64,000 bases of DNA from Marinococcus luteus (GTDB taxonomy: Bacteria; Bacillota; Bacilli; Bacillales; Marinococcaceae), in assembly GCF_900106595.1 (NCBI RefSeq), contig NZ_FNNC01000001.1:434001-498000 (forward strand), given 5' to 3'. This document shows, piece after piece, positions 42,676-50,690 of the stretch (position 1 is the stretch's first letter; each line of letters opens with the position of its first letter). The notes beneath the pieces are model-generated. The model had not been told where the DNA came from and searched no databases. It was given only the letters and a program-made list of their open reading frames with translations. A program made the position numbers and the translations under genes.

Positions 42676-43642
42676 GCATCGTATTGTCATGGAAGAAATC
42701 ATGCACGTCGTGGAGAAACGACCGGTGACGGTGGTGATTGAAGCGGAGACGGAAGAACGGGCAAAAGAACTCAGTGAACGGCTGCACCAGTATGGCATGC
42801 CAAGAGACGGCGACCCGGAATGTCCGTTTGTCCAATCGGAAGATGAATTGAAAGCCACATGGCTGGAAACGATTGAACATCCGGATGAAGACATGTACCG
42901 GGATGTGGTGAACACCGAAATCATGCGGTGGGAAGGACCGCCGACGGAACCGATGCCCCTGGAGGACGAAGACACCCGGAACGCGCAGATGGAGAAGGTG
43001 GTCTGGGATGAAAACCTGCCGACCAATCGGTTGTTGGTGCAGGCGTCGGAAGCGGTTGGCATCGACATTGACGACATCAAGCATATCAATGACATCGATC
43101 ACGTGGTGCCGGAAGAATGCCTGGTGGATGTAGAAACGGCGATGAAGCATGTGCAGGTGGCGGACGGTGCCCTGCTCGGCACGAGCGACGACGTGTATGA
43201 CTACAACGACAGCCGCGTCCGAGTGAGCGGCGTGTTGGTGAAAGACGAACAGAACATCCGGCGCCTGGCATTGGAACTGGTGGATGCGGACGACCCCAAG
43301 CTGGTGGTGGCGGAGTTGACGGTGCCGGACGAAAAGGCGGAACTGGGCGAAGTGCTGCTCACGCATAACCCGGAGGAAGAAGGCGGCAAGCAGTGGCTCG
43401 AAGCCCGCGACATCATTCCCAAGCAGATTGCCCGGGTAGAAATGGTGGCGGATCAGATGCTGCAGGCAGTGGTATGCCCCCGGCACTTTGGCATCACCCA
43501 CCAACTGGAAGAGGAATTTCGCAAGTGGAACAACATGCAACCGCCCAAGAAACCGAATCCGTTCTTCCCGTCTCTGGATTACGAAACGAGCAAGCGGGCG
43601 TACGAGGAAGACAAGAAACCATTAAGCGGAAAGGATGAATGA
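42668..43642 (+). CDS. hypothetical phage-type protein, 324 aa
   Basis: Not recognised. Acidic, no membrane segments; N-terminal KRPVTVVIEAETEERAKELS suggests a beta-alpha fold, middle rich in Asp (GIDIDDIKHINDIDHVVPEE), C-terminal Pro-rich stretch MQPPKKPNPFFPSLDY. AAGGGTGAGG precedes the chosen ATG; the longer frame upstream is a shadow of the preceding gene. Internal repetition of motifs such as W-E-G-P-P-T-E-P with the previous 73-aa product (HWDGMPLEPI) suggests the two share a short motif. Confidence 0.7.
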   Translation: MSKHRIVMEEIMHVVEKRPVTVVIEAETEERAKELSERLHQYGMPRDGDPECPFVQSEDELKATWLETIEHPDEDMYRDVVNTEIMRWEGPPTEPMPLEDEDTRNAQMEKVVWDENLPTNRLLVQASEAVGIDIDDIKHINDIDHVVPEECLVDVETAMKHVQVADGALLGTSDDVYDYNDSRVRVSGVLVKDEQNIRRLALELVDADDPKLVVAELTVPDEKAELGEVLLTHNPEEEGGKQWLEARDIIPKQIARVEMVADQMLQAVVCPRHFGITHQLEEEFRKWNNMQPPKKPNPFFPSLDYETSKRAYEEDKKPLSGKDE

Positions 43643-43718
43643 CGCACGAGAAAAACTAAGGGAAATACTGAAATATTTAAAAATTGAGCTACCGAAAGAT
43701 TTTGATCCAAAAAATTAA
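43635..43718 (+). CDS. 27-aa mini-ORF
   Basis: MNDAREKLREILKYLKIELP plus DFDPKN: an amphipathic helix, overlapping the stop of the 324-aa gene, with GGAAAGG nearby. Coding status unsure. Confidence 0.35.
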   Translation: MNDAREKLREILKYLKIELPKDFDPKN

Positions 43719-43743
43719 ATATATAAGTTCTACCAGCCCACTG

Positions 43744-43793
43744 GAGGACACTGAACGACAGCACAACGCTGTGGTTCAGTGTCCTCTTTTTTT
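43744..43793 (+). terminator. strong terminator in phage-like cluster
   Basis: GAGGACACTGAAC / GTTCAGTGTCCTC outer stem plus inner CAGC/GCTG and a T8 tail. Confidence 0.93.
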
Positions 43794-43807
43794 GTTAGGA
43801 GGCATCT

Positions 43808-43927
43808 ATGAAAAAGAAACCGCGGGAAAAGAAGCAGCAGCTGATGGAACGAGAAGTCAAAGAGTTGATGGGCATACACAAGCAAACATACAAACGAATC
43901 AAAGGCGGGGCACTGAGAGCAAAATAA
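43808..43927 (+). CDS. 39-aa basic phage-type protein
   Basis: MKKKPREKKQQLMEREVKEL followed by MGIHKQTYKRIKGGALRAK: highly basic, helical. AGGAGG lies 7 bases before the ATG. Not recognised; could bind nucleic acid. Confidence 0.6.
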   Translation: MKKKPREKKQQLMEREVKELMGIHKQTYKRIKGGALRAK

Positions 43928-43939
43928 AGGGGCGATTGG

Positions 43940-44101
43940 ATGGCGGCAGTTAGGGGCGAAGAACAGAAAAACAAAGAAGCAGCACCATCGGTAGCACAAG
44001 TGATGGAATGGATCCAATACTACAAAGCCAACAAGAAGAGCGTGGCCATCCTTCAGGGGAAATATCAGCACGCAGTGCAAGGAAAATTGATCTCGCAATG
44101 A
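43940..44101 (+). CDS. 53-aa phage-type protein
   Basis: MAAVRGEEQKNKEAAPSVAQ followed by VMEWIQYYKANKKSVAILQG; AAGGGGCG lies 7 bases before the ATG. Soluble, helical, not recognised. Sits between the 39-aa gene and the phage regulator. Confidence 0.6.
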   Translation: MAAVRGEEQKNKEAAPSVAQVMEWIQYYKANKKSVAILQGKYQHAVQGKLISQ

Positions 44102-44116
44102 GGATTAGGGGCGGTG

Positions 44117-44401
44117 ATGCCTAAACCACAGGGCGGCGGACATAGTGACCCCGTTTACGATTACGTGGAAAAGCAGGATTTTCGCAACTACCAGATCAGC
44201 AAGATGGAACGGGGCGTACGATACATTGAGCACCGCTGGCACCGCATCACGAATGATCGTCAGGCCATGGCGTTTATGCTTCGCCTGGAGGCTTATGATT
44301 ATGAAGAGATAGCTGTCGTGATGGGCGTGCGAAAGTCGCGTGTTCATCAGTTGATTGAAGAGTGTGCTATGACATTAATGGGAGGCGAAATGTATGTTTG
44401 A
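44117..44401 (+). CDS. ArpU/sigma-70 region 4-like phage regulator
   Basis: 94 aa. N-terminal DPVYDYVEKQDFRNYQISKM and WHRITNDRQAMAFM, then a helix-turn-helix: YDYEEIAVVMGVRKSRVHQL followed by IEECAMTLM. This pattern is usual for Bacillus-phage late regulators of the ArpU/sigma-factor-like group located before terminase genes. AGGGGCGG precedes the ATG. Terminase should follow; only a fragment of its small subunit remains 1.9 kb downstream. Confidence 0.8.
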   Translation: MPKPQGGGHSDPVYDYVEKQDFRNYQISKMERGVRYIEHRWHRITNDRQAMAFMLRLEAYDYEEIAVVMGVRKSRVHQLIEECAMTLMGGEMYV

Positions 44402-44627
44402 GAAAACAATGAATTGGAGCTTTGCAATTATGGCGTTAATGATATCGGTGATGAATGGGTTTTTAGGTGTCGGGCTTGCGTGGTTGGTTAATTTGATTCC
44501 TCAAGCCGAGTTTTCCATATGGTGGGGAATGGTTCTTGCAGCTCCAATATTGCTCATTGCTATTGTCCAGCAGGTAGTATTTCGGAAAGCACAGAAAGAC
44601 TTTGACTCTTTTTTCGATAGAAAATAG
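44394..44627 (+). CDS. two-helix membrane protein, 77 aa
   Basis: Hydrophobic segments FAIMALMISVMNGFLGVGLA and GMVLAAPILLIAIVQQVV, basic/acidic tail KAQKDFDSFFDRK. GGGAGGCG precedes the ATG; overlaps the regulator gene by 8 bases. Size and topology would suit a holin-like protein, but no such claim is made. Confidence 0.65.
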   Translation: MFEKTMNWSFAIMALMISVMNGFLGVGLAWLVNLIPQAEFSIWWGMVLAAPILLIAIVQQVVFRKAQKDFDSFFDRK

Positions 44628-44741
44628 TTATCCACAAAAATAGTGGAAAGACTGGAAGAACGTGCAGTGAAAAAATTCCATTGATACACTGGCGGTGGTA
44701 GGGCAATCTTTAGACCGTGCGCTACACCTACAAAACCCTCC

Positions 44742-44766
44742 GGCGCTCTTGCGAGCGTCCTTTTTT
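44742..44766 (+). terminator. terminator
   Basis: GGCGCTC / GAGCGTCC stem with T6 tail; it ends the phage-like run. Confidence 0.7.
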
Positions 44767-44784
44767 ATGAATTTATGTAAGGAA
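44756..44784 (+). repeat. 29-bp repeat, copy 1
   Basis: CGTCCTTTTTTATGAATTTA and TGTAAGGAA. A near copy is at 56710-56738 in front of another small gene. Confidence 0.6.
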
Positions 44785-44850
44785 TTTGCAGGGTTTCTCC
44801 CTAATGATGTGGAAGTTGGAAGAGCATCATAATTTAGGGAGGTATTCTAT

Positions 44851-45210
44851 ATGAGTGAAGCAGAACAGCAAGATAAGTACATTAGAGAATTAGTTGATGA
44901 ATTAGGTAAAGACGCACATAGCGTGCACGATGCTTTAGGTGGTAGTACTTCAGCGAGTCCTCGATTTGATGATAAATATGCAGTAGCCGCCAGTTTTTTA
45001 TCAATAGCGAACAACACGTATCTTGAGTTGCTGAAGTTTTATGAATTGAATCGAGAAGATCTGCTGAGACAAAGTACAGAGGAGTTGCTTGAAGAGTTTA
45101 GAGAATTTAAGCATGCTGCGAAGCGGACGATCATGGAGCACAGCGACCTTTATCAGAATAAGTTAGATGAAAAACATCGTAAAATTCACGAGAGAGTGAA
45201 CAATCAATAA
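44851..45210 (+). CDS. hypothetical protein, 119 aa
   Basis: Not recognised. Entirely helical, soluble: YIRELVDELGKDAHSVHDAL, SFLSIANNTYLELLKFYELN, EFREFKHAAKRTIMEHSDLY. AGGGAGG precedes the ATG. Terminator follows. AT content rises from here to 46.3 kb. Confidence 0.65.
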   Translation: MSEAEQQDKYIRELVDELGKDAHSVHDALGGSTSASPRFDDKYAVAASFLSIANNTYLELLKFYELNREDLLRQSTEELLEEFREFKHAAKRTIMEHSDLYQNKLDEKHRKIHERVNNQ

Positions 45211-45218
45211 GCAAACCA

Positions 45219-45246
45219 AGCATCTGCCTTCGGGTGGGTGCTTTTT
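45219..45246 (+). terminator. terminator
   Basis: AGCATCTGCC / GGGTGGGTGCT imperfect stem with T5 tail; similar in style to that at 60148. Confidence 0.6.
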
Positions 45247-45307
45247 AGCAAACAGTAAACATATTGAAAAACAGCCGATATAATAAATAAACTGGCTGGT
45301 GTGTCTT

Positions 45308-45415
45308 GTGATTACTGAAGAAGATGTGAATGAGTTATTGCAAAAATTGGATGAGTTATTGAATAAATGTAAGAATGTAACAGGAAACCTTCTAATATGT
45401 GTAGAAATTAAGTAA
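45308..45415 (+). CDS. 35-aa mini-ORF
   Basis: GTG start, MITEEDVNELLQKLDELLNK followed by CKNVTGNLLICVEIK. Helical; weak ribosome binding site. Doubtful. Confidence 0.3.
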   Translation: MITEEDVNELLQKLDELLNKCKNVTGNLLICVEIK

Positions 45416-45443
45416 GGCATTAAAATATTAGGAGGATTAATAA

Positions 45444-45869
45444 ATGGTGTTTACATTTGAAGAGTTTGCTACTGAAACAAAACAAAGCGTTAAAGCAGGG
45501 CAAAGTAACGAATTGAAATTTATTAATTATGTTATTAAAGAAGAAAAGAACTTTCCAAATGATTATACTTTCTATCCAAAGTATATATTTACAGGAGAAG
45601 CAACTGAGGCAGAAATTTACTTTATTTATCCTGAGAAAGTAATTGTTTGTTGGTCGGAAGAAAATCAAGATTTCAAACGTAATTTTTACACAAGAAGTAT
45701 ATATTCAAAATTAAGAGAGTCATTTTTTACCTCAGATACAGACTCTAAATTTGCTGGAAGTTTGATTTACGATAATTTTACTTTAGATTTAGATGCATAC
45801 ACAGATACAAATGAAGCACATGTGCCAAAAGCTCGTGAAGCAATAGAAAGAATTAGTTCAGAATTATAA
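45444..45869 (+). CDS. hypothetical protein, 141 aa
   Basis: Not recognised. Alpha/beta protein rich in aromatic and acidic residues (FTFEEFATETKQSVKAGQ; AEIYFIYPEKVIVCWSEENQ; LIYDNFTLDLDAYTDTNEA). AGGAGG precedes the ATG. AT-rich codon use unlike the flanking core genes, so recently acquired. Confidence 0.65.
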   Translation: MVFTFEEFATETKQSVKAGQSNELKFINYVIKEEKNFPNDYTFYPKYIFTGEATEAEIYFIYPEKVIVCWSEENQDFKRNFYTRSIYSKLRESFFTSDTDSKFAGSLIYDNFTLDLDAYTDTNEAHVPKAREAIERISSEL

Positions 45870-45892
45870 TTTAATGTACTAGTACAATAACT

Positions 45893-45921
45893 AAAGCACT
45901 CGCTCATTAAGCGGGTGCTTT
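45893..45921 (+). terminator. terminator
   Basis: AAAGCACTCGCT / AGCGGGTGCTTT stem followed by GTTTTG. Confidence 0.75.
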
Positions 45922-45997
45922 GTTTTGTCTACAGGGATTCTTCGAAGCGAACAGCTACGGCGGCTTCGTCCCTGTAGAGAGAATACAAATAATAAAC

Positions 45998-46237
45998 TTA
46001 ACCACGCTCTTCTAATTTTTGAATCAAGAATTTGATTCTTGCATCCACGTCTATATCTAAATCATTAGACAATTCATCCCTAACTTCATAAGGAGTTATG
46101 CGTTCGCGGCTTTGAATATCTTCAATTAGCATAATAGCATTGCGCGCTACTACTTTCTTATAGACCAAATATTGTTTTCCGCCTTCATCAACAATTGCAG
46201 TTTCAACCCGACTGTTTTGAAATCTAGTATCACTCAT
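45998..46237 (-). CDS. hypothetical protein, 79 aa
   Basis: Not recognised. Small, acidic, soluble: SRVETAIVDEGGKQYLVYKK, then NAIMLIEDIQSRERITPYEV and IDVDARIKFLIQKLEERG. AGGTGG precedes the ATG. Only minus-strand gene in this part; could be an antitoxin-like or regulatory protein but nothing confirms that. Confidence 0.55.
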   Translation of the reverse strand: MSDTRFQNSRVETAIVDEGGKQYLVYKKVVARNAIMLIEDIQSRERITPYEVRDELSNDLDIDVDARIKFLIQKLEERG

Positions 46238-46305
46238 AAAAAACCACCTATAAATAATAATATTGTAAAACTATTCCATTTTAACATGAAAGGTGGTGAT
46301 GGAAA

Positions 46306-46443
46306 GTGGCGAAGCGACAATTGACTCCCAAACAGAAGAAGTTTGCTGATGAGTACATCATCACAGGCAACGCGGAAGAGAGCGCACGACAAGCAGGTTA
46401 TTCGGCTAGAGGGAACACAAGCTTTGTGCTGTTACTGGTGTAG
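46306..46443 (+). pseudogene. phage terminase small subunit, N-terminal remnant
   Basis: GTG start after AAGGTGG. The first ~39 residues, MAKRQLTPKQKKFADEYIIT and GNAEESARQAGYSARGNTS, are the classic start of Terminase_2-type small subunits (L-T-x-K-Q-x-x-F-x-x-E-Y ... N-A-x-x-A-A-x-x-A-G-Y). After GNTS the sequence diverges (FVLLLV) and stops, so about 100 C-terminal residues and the large subunit are gone. It marks a prophage deletion junction near 46420. Confidence 0.85.
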
Positions 46444-46629
46444 AAATGGAAGAAGGAAGATGCAGTCAATCTATCGGGTGAATATGTATTGAAACCAGAG
46501 CTTGATGGAAATGACGGTAATAAAAAATACGGTAGATTATCTGTCGTTTTTATTGTTGTTCTTGTCAAAAATTGTGAATATAAAAGGAAAGTTAATGCTT
46601 TTCATCAAAAATTCACAGGGAGGTACAAC

Positions 46630-48171
46630 ATGAAAGTAAAAAAACCGACATCAGAACAATTAAAAATAATTGCCAACCAATATCATTTAAACTTGGAGGA
46701 GTCAGATATTGTAGCTTATCAGGATCTGATAGAAGGCACATTGGGTTCCTACGAGCGACTTAATGAATTATCAGAACCATCTCTCCCAGTTAAATATCCA
46801 CGAAAACCTGGCTACCGACCTTCCGATGAAGAGAACAAGTATAATGCATGGTATTGGAAATCAGAGGTAACGGGCGAAAAAGAAGGACCGCTTGCAGGAA
46901 AGAGAGTCGTTCTCAAAGACAATGTCAGTTTGGCAGGGGTCCCGATGATGAACGGATCCGCATTGTTAGAAGGATATGTCCCAAATGAAGATGCCACGAT
47001 CGTAACCGGAATATTGGAATCCGGGGGTACGATTGCGGGAAAAGCGGTCTGCGAAGATTTTTGCCTGTCGGGTGGCAGTCATACCTCTGCAACAGGCCCC
47101 GTATTAAATCCACACGATGAGAATCGATCTACCGGTGGATCTTCAAGTGGTTCCGCTGCGCTTGTTGCTTCTGGAGAAGTAGATATGGCCATCGGTGGAG
47201 ATCAAGGAGGTTCAATTAGAATGCCGAGCTCCTGGTGTGGTATTTATGGATTGAAGCCCACTCATGGACTGGTACCGTATACTGGCATTATACCGATTGA
47301 ACAAACGTTAGATCATACTGGGCCTATGGCTAGTAGTGTTGAAGATGTCGCTCTGCTGCTCGATGTACTTGCTGGGGAGGACGGACTGGACCCAAGATAA
47401 ACCGGACTGGAAAAGAAAAATTACAGCGATGTCTTTAAAGATGAAGTGTCGTTAAAAATAGGTGTAGTCAGTGAAGGATTTGAATGGGACATTTCTGAAG
47501 AGGATGTCAGTCGAAAAGTGAGAGAGACGGCCGAATCACTGAAAGAATTTGGAGTAACTGTTGAAGAAGTATCTATTCCAATGCACTTAGATGGAATTTA
47601 TATCTGGAATGGCATTGGTATTGAAGATTTGACGTCCATGACGATAAATGAAAATGGAATGGTTAAAAACTGGAAGGGTCATTACAGTACGTATTTGCTT
47701 GATTACTATGGAAAGTCAAAGAAAACAAGGGCGGATGAGTATTATGAAACGGTTAAGATGATTATGCTTCTTGGTGAGTACATGCGGACTCAGTACAAAG
47801 GGAAGTATTATGCGAAGGCACAAAATCTCGCTCGTACGTTGAAAGCGGCCTATGACAAAGCTTTTGAAGATTTCGACATTCTTGTTATGCCGACAACTCT
47901 TATGAAAGCGACGGAAATTCCTCCCGCAGACGCTGCTCGTGAAGAAGTGATCGGCAAAGCGCTAGGTATGATACAGAATACAGCGCCATTCAATATTACA
48001 GGCCATCCAGCGATGAACGTACCGTGTGGGACATCAAACAGCCTTCCAGTGGGAATGATGCTGGTTGGGAAAACTGGCATGGACGAGCAAGTTCTGCAGG
48101 CAGCCTATGCGTTTCAATCTAAACTGACATCGGTACAATCAACGCCCGTATATAATCATTTTACGAAATAG
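46630..48171 (+). pseudogene. amidase-signature enzyme interrupted by one stop codon
   Basis: A single 513-codon frame coding for an amidase-signature hydrolase with one in-frame TAA at 47398-47400 (probably a former CAA). Catalytic Lys in KRVVLKDNVSLAG, the Gly/Ser-rich signature STGGSSSGSAALVASGEVDM, cis-Ser/Ser in IGGDQGGSIRMPSSWCG, and the C-terminal half resumes as SLKIGVVSEGFEWDISEEDV and APFNITGHPAMNVPCG. GGGAGG precedes the ATG. No other lesion was found, so it is a very young pseudogene, a read-through gene or a sequencing error. Confidence 0.85.
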
Positions 48172-48210
48172 CTCTGTATGAGTTTTAAGTAGCTCACACA
48201 GGGCTTTTTT
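48170..48210 (+). terminator. terminator after amidase
   Basis: AGCTCTGTATGAG / CTCACACAGGGCT stem with one mismatch and T6 tail. Confidence 0.7.
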
Positions 48211-48532
48211 AGATTCCTCCGGCCGATTCGTTGTGCACGGGCTTCCAGCGTCCGTATAAACTAAGTGAATCAATCGTTATCATTTATTTTATCGTCTATC
48301 GTACTATAAAAGCTCAGTTCTAACACAAATTTCACAGACGTGATCTTGTTTGGAATAGATGGAATTAATACGATTGAAAATATCTTAAATAATACAAAAG
48401 TGATTTAGGAGTTTTTATGCATCTGAAAAGTACATAATCAAGCAGACTTTTGTAAGTATCTCTTCGCCGAAGCATTTTGCTCCTTCAGGCGAAATAAACT
48501 CATAAGCTTTGCGAGGATAAAAGGCTAAAAAA

Positions 48533-48561
48533 ACAGAGAAAGCTTCTTAAGCCTTCTCTGT
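48533..48561 (-). terminator. orphan minus-strand terminator
   Basis: ACAGAGAA-AGCTT / AAGC-TTCTCTGT stem; minus strand runs into T7. No minus-strand gene remains upstream of it. Confidence 0.65.
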
Positions 48562-48738
48562 ACGATATATTTTGAATGAAATTTGAATAAGTATTATCGA
48601 AACCACGAGTGGAGAAGACTAACCAAAAAAAGAGAACCCCGAATTGTCCTCATGCAGATCCCGGACTGAAAACAAGACGCTGCAGATTGAATGAAATAGC
48701 GCATTCAATCTCGAGAGCAAAATCCCAAAAGCTGTTCG

Positions 48739-48981
48739 ATTAAGATTATAATTAAAGAAATCGACAAAGCCAACATCATTCGACTAGCCATGGTGGTCTT
48801 TTTTGCTGCGGTCAAATTAAAGTAGAAACTTTTTCAAGTTGAGTCTCTGCGAGACATCACCGATGCGATTGCTAGCTCGGTTGGCTCTGATTTTGTAGTA
48901 TATGCAACTTACAAAAACGACTATTTATTTGGAAAAGGTAAAAAGCAAAAAGAGTTTCTACAGGAAAATAGCGTGAAGTAA
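48739..48981 (+). pseudogene. possible transposase (IS4-type) N-terminal remnant
   Basis: One frame, split by a TAG at 48823, reads IKEIDKANIIRLAMVVFFAA, then KLFQVESLRDITDAIASSVG. The L-x-x-V/F-F-A-A ... S-L-R-D-I pattern resembles the N-terminal domain of IS4-family transposases. No DDE domain or terminal repeats were seen, so the call is weak. Confidence 0.25.
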
Positions 48982-49139
48982 ATGAAAGTCTTACACTTTT
49001 GATATCGAAACCCGTATACTGGCAAACTTCCGGGTGAGTAAACAAAAATATTAAATCGTAGATGACTTATTAGATTTGTACGGGAAGTTTTTATTAGATA
49101 TAATTAAATAATAAAATTTATTTATACTGAGGTAATTAA

Positions 49140-49544
49140 ATGAGTCTAAAAGAAAAAGTGGAAAAAAATCTCAAAGCCGCCGAATTGTTAGAAAGTGAAG
49201 GATTGTACAATGCCAGCTGTAATAGGTTTTATTATCATGTATATCAAAAGTTTTTGCATTTGAACCAAGAGTATTTAGGATACAGTTATGATAAAGAAAG
49301 AGGAAGTTCACATGTAGCGCTAACAAATTATTATAAAAGTAAAATGCATAATTACGCTTTTAGTAATTTTAAAGAGAGAGCAAGGGTTAATGATTTACCT
49401 TCAACATTAAATGCTATAAAAAAGTATAGGGAAATTGCTGATTACGAAGAAGATGATATTTCGGCTAAAGATATTAATTCTCTCCGTAAAAAAGTGGCTA
49501 GATTTAATGAATTACATAATATTGTCTTAAAGAACTTAAAATAA
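49140..49544 (+). CDS. HEPN-domain protein, 134 aa
   Basis: All-helical HEPN protein. Helix 2 carries LYNASCNRFYYHVYQ (N-x3-N-R-x-Y-Y pattern of PF05168-type HEPN), followed by REIADYEEDD (the A-D-Y motif) and the last helix VARFNELHNIV, which contains R121-x4-H126, matching the R-x4-6-H RNase motif of toxin-type HEPN proteins. TGAGG lies 8 bases before the ATG. First gene of an AT-rich three-gene cassette; candidate RNase or adaptor in a defence or toxin-antitoxin module. Confidence 0.78.
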   Translation: MSLKEKVEKNLKAAELLESEGLYNASCNRFYYHVYQKFLHLNQEYLGYSYDKERGSSHVALTNYYKSKMHNYAFSNFKERARVNDLPSTLNAIKKYREIADYEEDDISAKDINSLRKKVARFNELHNIVLKNLK

Positions 49545-49556
49545 AATATAGGAGGG

Positions 49557-49979
49557 ATGATCATGCTAACTCATATTGCTACAGATACAGATTCAATAGT
49601 AAAAGTATTTATAGAAAAAGTGATAAATAGAGCAAATTTGTCTATTACCGATATAGCTTATTACTACGAACCGGAGTTAGATTGGTATTATATATATCAT
49701 AATTTTTCTGATCGAATATTTGACGATGATGACTTTGCGGAACTTATAGGCGAATTAACTTATAATAAGCTGATTTTGAAAGGAATTAAAAACTTTAGTA
49801 TCTATGAAAATATTGAAGAACTATCTAAACTAACTAAAAGCTATTTTGAAGATTCTTCAGAAGCTTTTGCGTATGAAGAAATGGGAAAAATAAATCAAAC
49901 TTTAAGTGGAGAATTTAATTCTATAGAAGATTATGATATGGAAAGTTTATCTAGTTCAGAAGATGAAAAAAGTAATTAA
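49557..49979 (+). CDS. hypothetical partner protein of HEPN cassette, 140 aa
   Basis: Not recognised. GGAGGGATG... places the ribosome site 5-6 bases before the start (MIMLTHIATD, either Met possible). Acidic with Tyr-rich core (LSITDIAYYYEPELDWYYIY) and an acidic tail (YDMESLSSSEDEKSN). Twelve bases after the HEPN gene, so coexpressed; acidic partner beside a basic HEPN protein would suit an antitoxin, which is inference. Confidence 0.68.
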   Translation: MIMLTHIATDTDSIVKVFIEKVINRANLSITDIAYYYEPELDWYYIYHNFSDRIFDDDDFAELIGELTYNKLILKGIKNFSIYENIEELSKLTKSYFEDSSEAFAYEEMGKINQTLSGEFNSIEDYDMESLSSSEDEKSN

Positions 49980-50139
49980 CGTTGGAGGGAATAAAGAGGG
50001 CAGATTTGAAATAAAAAAATTAAGATTAAAAAGCCTTAATTATGATGTAATTGATGAAGAAGTTTTAAATGAAAATAAAGGAAAGATAGATATACGGTTT
50101 AATATCGGTAGTACTAAAATAGTGATTATAGAAGAATAA
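49963..50139 (+). CDS. hypothetical third protein of HEPN cassette, 58 aa
   Basis: MKKVINVGGNKEGRFEIKKL ... RFNIGSTKIVIIEE: small beta-rich basic protein. Overlaps the end of the previous gene by 17 bases. No good ribosome site before this ATG (TCAGAAG only), so translation may be coupled or the start different. Followed by a strong terminator. Confidence 0.5.
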   Translation: MKKVINVGGNKEGRFEIKKLRLKSLNYDVIDEEVLNENKGKIDIRFNIGSTKIVIIEE

Positions 50140-50159
50140 AAACAAACACCACAAAAAAA

Positions 50160-50190
50160 CTTCTACCCTTTCTTTGGGAGTAGAAGCAAA
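50160..50190 (+). terminator. terminator of HEPN cassette
   Basis: CTTCTACCC / GGGAGTAGAAG stem with a one-base bulge; tail is A-rich rather than T-rich on the plus strand. Confidence 0.6.
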
Positions 50191-50307
50191 AGCTTATAAG
50201 GAAAAATATGTAATTGATATTGTTATGACAATAGAAGGCATCTTTTTAACTAGCAACAATGTTATAGACAAGGATGTTTATTCAATCCTTTTTTGATTAA
50301 AACGAAA

Positions 50308-50326
50308 GTCCTGCATAGTGCAGGAC
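50308..50326 (-). terminator. terminator of lipoprotein/membrane pair
   Basis: GTCCTGC / GCAGGAC stem; minus strand continues TTTCG. Confidence 0.7.
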
Positions 50327-50333
50327 AAAACGA

Positions 50334-50690
50334 TTAAGCAGTCACTGCTTTGTTTTTGCCGAGCTTGCGAACGACGAAAACATAATGCAGGACAGCAAAA
50401 ATAATACAGATAGTAGACCAAATGTTTAAATCGGTATAGTTGCCAGCAAGCATAAAGCCGAACAATCCTGCTAACAACCAGAAGATAGCGGCTGTCATAT
50501 GAGTACCTCGACTTTTCCCGCCGGCTAATGCGACAATACCGGCAACAAGCATTGCAATCGAGACCAATACACCAGCAAAACCACCAACGCCGCCGACGTT
50601 TTCTAGAGCATCACCGAGCATAGCGACTAGCGATTGAAAAAAGACAATGATCGACAAAATAATGGATAGAATACCTAGTATTAAACGCAT
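50334..50690 (-). CDS. four-helix membrane protein, 118 aa
   Basis: Four hydrophobic segments (LGILSIILSIIVFFQSLVAM; GFAGVLVSIAMLVAGIVALA; AAIFWLLAGLFGFMLAGNY; TICIIFAVLHYVFVV), Gly-rich. Its ATG overlaps the stop of the lipoprotein gene, so the two are translationally coupled and may form a surface complex. Not assigned to a family. Confidence 0.7.
   Translation of the reverse strand: MRLILGILSIILSIIVFFQSLVAMLGDALENVGGVGGFAGVLVSIAMLVAGIVALAGGKSRGTHMTAAIFWLLAGLFGFMLAGNYTDLNIWSTICIIFAVLHYVFVVRKLGKNKAVTA

Larger units (their letters stand above)
48211..49139. other. 930-bp region of decayed DNA
   Basis: No intact gene. Contains a minus-strand terminator without a gene (48533), a transposase-like remnant (48739-48981) and AT-rich sequence leading into the HEPN cassette promoter. 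Confidence 0.6.

Noticed and set aside
42253-43540. Two long minus-strand frames opposite the 324-aa phage gene
   Set aside because: His/Arg/Phe-rich shadows. The plus frame has good ribosome sites and overlapping neighbour genes.
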